A stretch of 64,000 nt of DNA, from NCBI GenBank assembly GCA_015039465.1, contig MU130533.1:1-64000 (forward strand). The letters are read 5' to 3'. Positions 60,750-64,000 of this stretch are shown here, one piece after another. The translations under genes were made by a program, and so were the position numbers. Source of the DNA: Phlegmacium glaucopus (lineage: Eukaryota; Basidiomycota; Agaricomycetes; Agaricales; Cortinariaceae). How positions within the stretch are numbered: the first letter of the stretch is position 1; the number at the start of each line of letters is the position of its first letter. Below the pieces are notes generated by a model. The model saw nothing but the letters and a program-made list of their open reading frames with translations, had not been told where the DNA came from and searched no databases.

Positions 60750-61492
60750 GGGAGCATATACGGGGCGATTAGATGTGCCCCCTACATATCCCAGAAGTTA
60801 TAGTGCGGGTTCGTACAGACAAAAATTGACAGGTTTGACAGTTCCAAGAAAATTCACGGGGAAGAATCGAGTAACCCGCGATGGCTTGCGATCAGGGCAC
60901 TGAGTTCCATACGGAAGCTTTGGCTCCGGGGGGAAATTTGGTATATGGACATTCCTACAACCAGGTGAAATTACGAGCAACGGGATAGAATTGGTGCAAA
61001 TAAATAGCACGCGGCGGCGGCGCCATTGAACGATGTAGCTTTTTATGACAGCACACAGCCGCGGAACCACGACAGGCCAAATGAATAATCAATGTTTTCA
61101 AATAATTTAAAGAGGGGCTAGGCGGCTTAAGAAAGATCTTCAGAATGAATTTCCGAAGTTTGAATAACGTCCACATACCAATAAAGCAACGGTTCGATGT
61201 ATGTCATTGTCATGGATTCATATTGAGGAAAACTCGGGAAGCGCGTCTGATCTGCGAGCCCAGTAGTGAGTGGAAGATGAGGAGGTTAGGTGCGGTAGGC
61301 CGCGGACGACGTGATCTGCTCTGCCGTACTGCGTTGGCTACAACGGATCCAGTCAGACTAGTGCTGTACAGCAAAACAAATTACTAGTGTATATAAGCCT
61401 ATAGCTATGTACATACATTATATAGATAAGCATCCAAATATTCAACATTGACTAAAAGCAAATAAGCTACTGGTATTATTATACTTGTACCA
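60750..61492. other. Intergenic region upstream of the P450 gene
   Basis: About 740 bp with the P450 promoter and the NIPA-like 3' end. The frames at 60,798-61,070 and 61,145-61,387 have no motif. No RNA gene or repeat is evident. Confidence 0.5.
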
Positions 61493-63676
<2,184 letters not shown>

Positions 63677-64000
63677 TGCTTTAACCTCGACGCGGGAGAA
63701 TCCAATAAAGATATGTCACCACGACCTGTAAGTACCAATTGCCCACTAGACGGTGGTGGCGTGGTTGAGTCCAATGGTTAAAAAGTGCAGTAGATGGAAG
63801 GAGAAAAAGTATGGCTGCATGTGGTTAGTATATCCTTGCAGATATCTCGTGCATTACTCTTGTCCATTGAACACGTGTGTGCTTGACAGCAAACGCGTGC
63901 TGCTCCTCGCTTGTCCGCCACTGTTCTTCCCCTTCCCACTCGAATCCCAGAGATTTTCTCAGTCATTTTCGATGTCACCTACCTTCAACAGATGCCAAGC
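63677..64000. other. Right edge, no gene supported
   Basis: About 320 bp upstream of the NIPA-like gene. A 66-codon minus frame (63,778-63,978) has no family match and may only be the 5' end of a gene outside the window. Two CACGTG-type and ACGCGT-type sequences occur near 63,875-63,900, but no function is claimed. Confidence 0.4.

Noticed and set aside
61145..61387. 80-codon frame in the P450 upstream region
   Set aside because: No motif, no splice context and only a short open frame. It is probably chance.

Overview
The window looks like gene-dense nuclear DNA from an agaricomycete-type basidiomycete fungus. Genes sit on both strands, are split by many 45-65 nt GT-AG introns, and are separated by short spacers. 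The clear orthologues are fungal (MET10, FUR1, BCY1, RDI1, COQ2, YTP1, RRP8, PRP5), and two gene families are ones I associate with mushrooms: a CCCH zinc-finger/DUF7923 pair and a HerA-like P-loop ATPase. All coordinates come from reading the sequence. Exon joins were inferred from splice consensus plus family motifs and were not checked against transcripts.

Layout. 0-5.6 kb: a decayed nuclease-like gene, then an ankyrin-DysF-FYVE protein. 5.6-19 kb: an unrecognised coiled-coil protein, the proteasome regulator PI31, the spliceosomal helicase PRP5, the FG nucleoporin NSP1, a DUF952 protein, the HerA-like ATPase, the rRNA methyltransferase RRP8 and uracil phosphoribosyltransferase FUR1. 19-32 kb: sulfite reductase MET10, a membrane-anchored GH9 endoglucanase, an oxidoreductase, a HERP-like ubiquitin-domain membrane protein, the PKA regulatory subunit and a Ser/Thr-rich single-pass protein. 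32-45 kb: a Dal5/Liz1-type transporter, YTP1, COQ2, RhoGDI and two tandem CCCH zinc-finger paralogues. 45-64 kb: the replication licensing factor CDT1, an alpha/beta hydrolase, a second oxidoreductase, an unrecognised protein, three consecutive proteasome subunit genes (PRE3, RPN12, PRE10), NUP82, a cytochrome P450 and a NIPA-type magnesium transporter.

Functional links. The proteasome is represented four times: beta1, Rpn12 and alpha7 lie side by side, and PI31 lies 45 kb away. Two nucleoporins of one yeast subcomplex (Nsp1 and Nup82) are both present. CDT1 has two ACGCGT (MCB-type) elements upstream, and the PRE3/RPN12 divergent promoter also carries two.

The most striking single detail is a probable 3-nt micro-exon (CAT, 4444-4446) that completes the RRHHCR signature of the FYVE domain. 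I saw no CRISPR array, rRNA, convincing tRNA or intact transposon, and no single new multi-gene system. The noteworthy items are unusual gene structures, the proteasome cluster and the promoter motifs.
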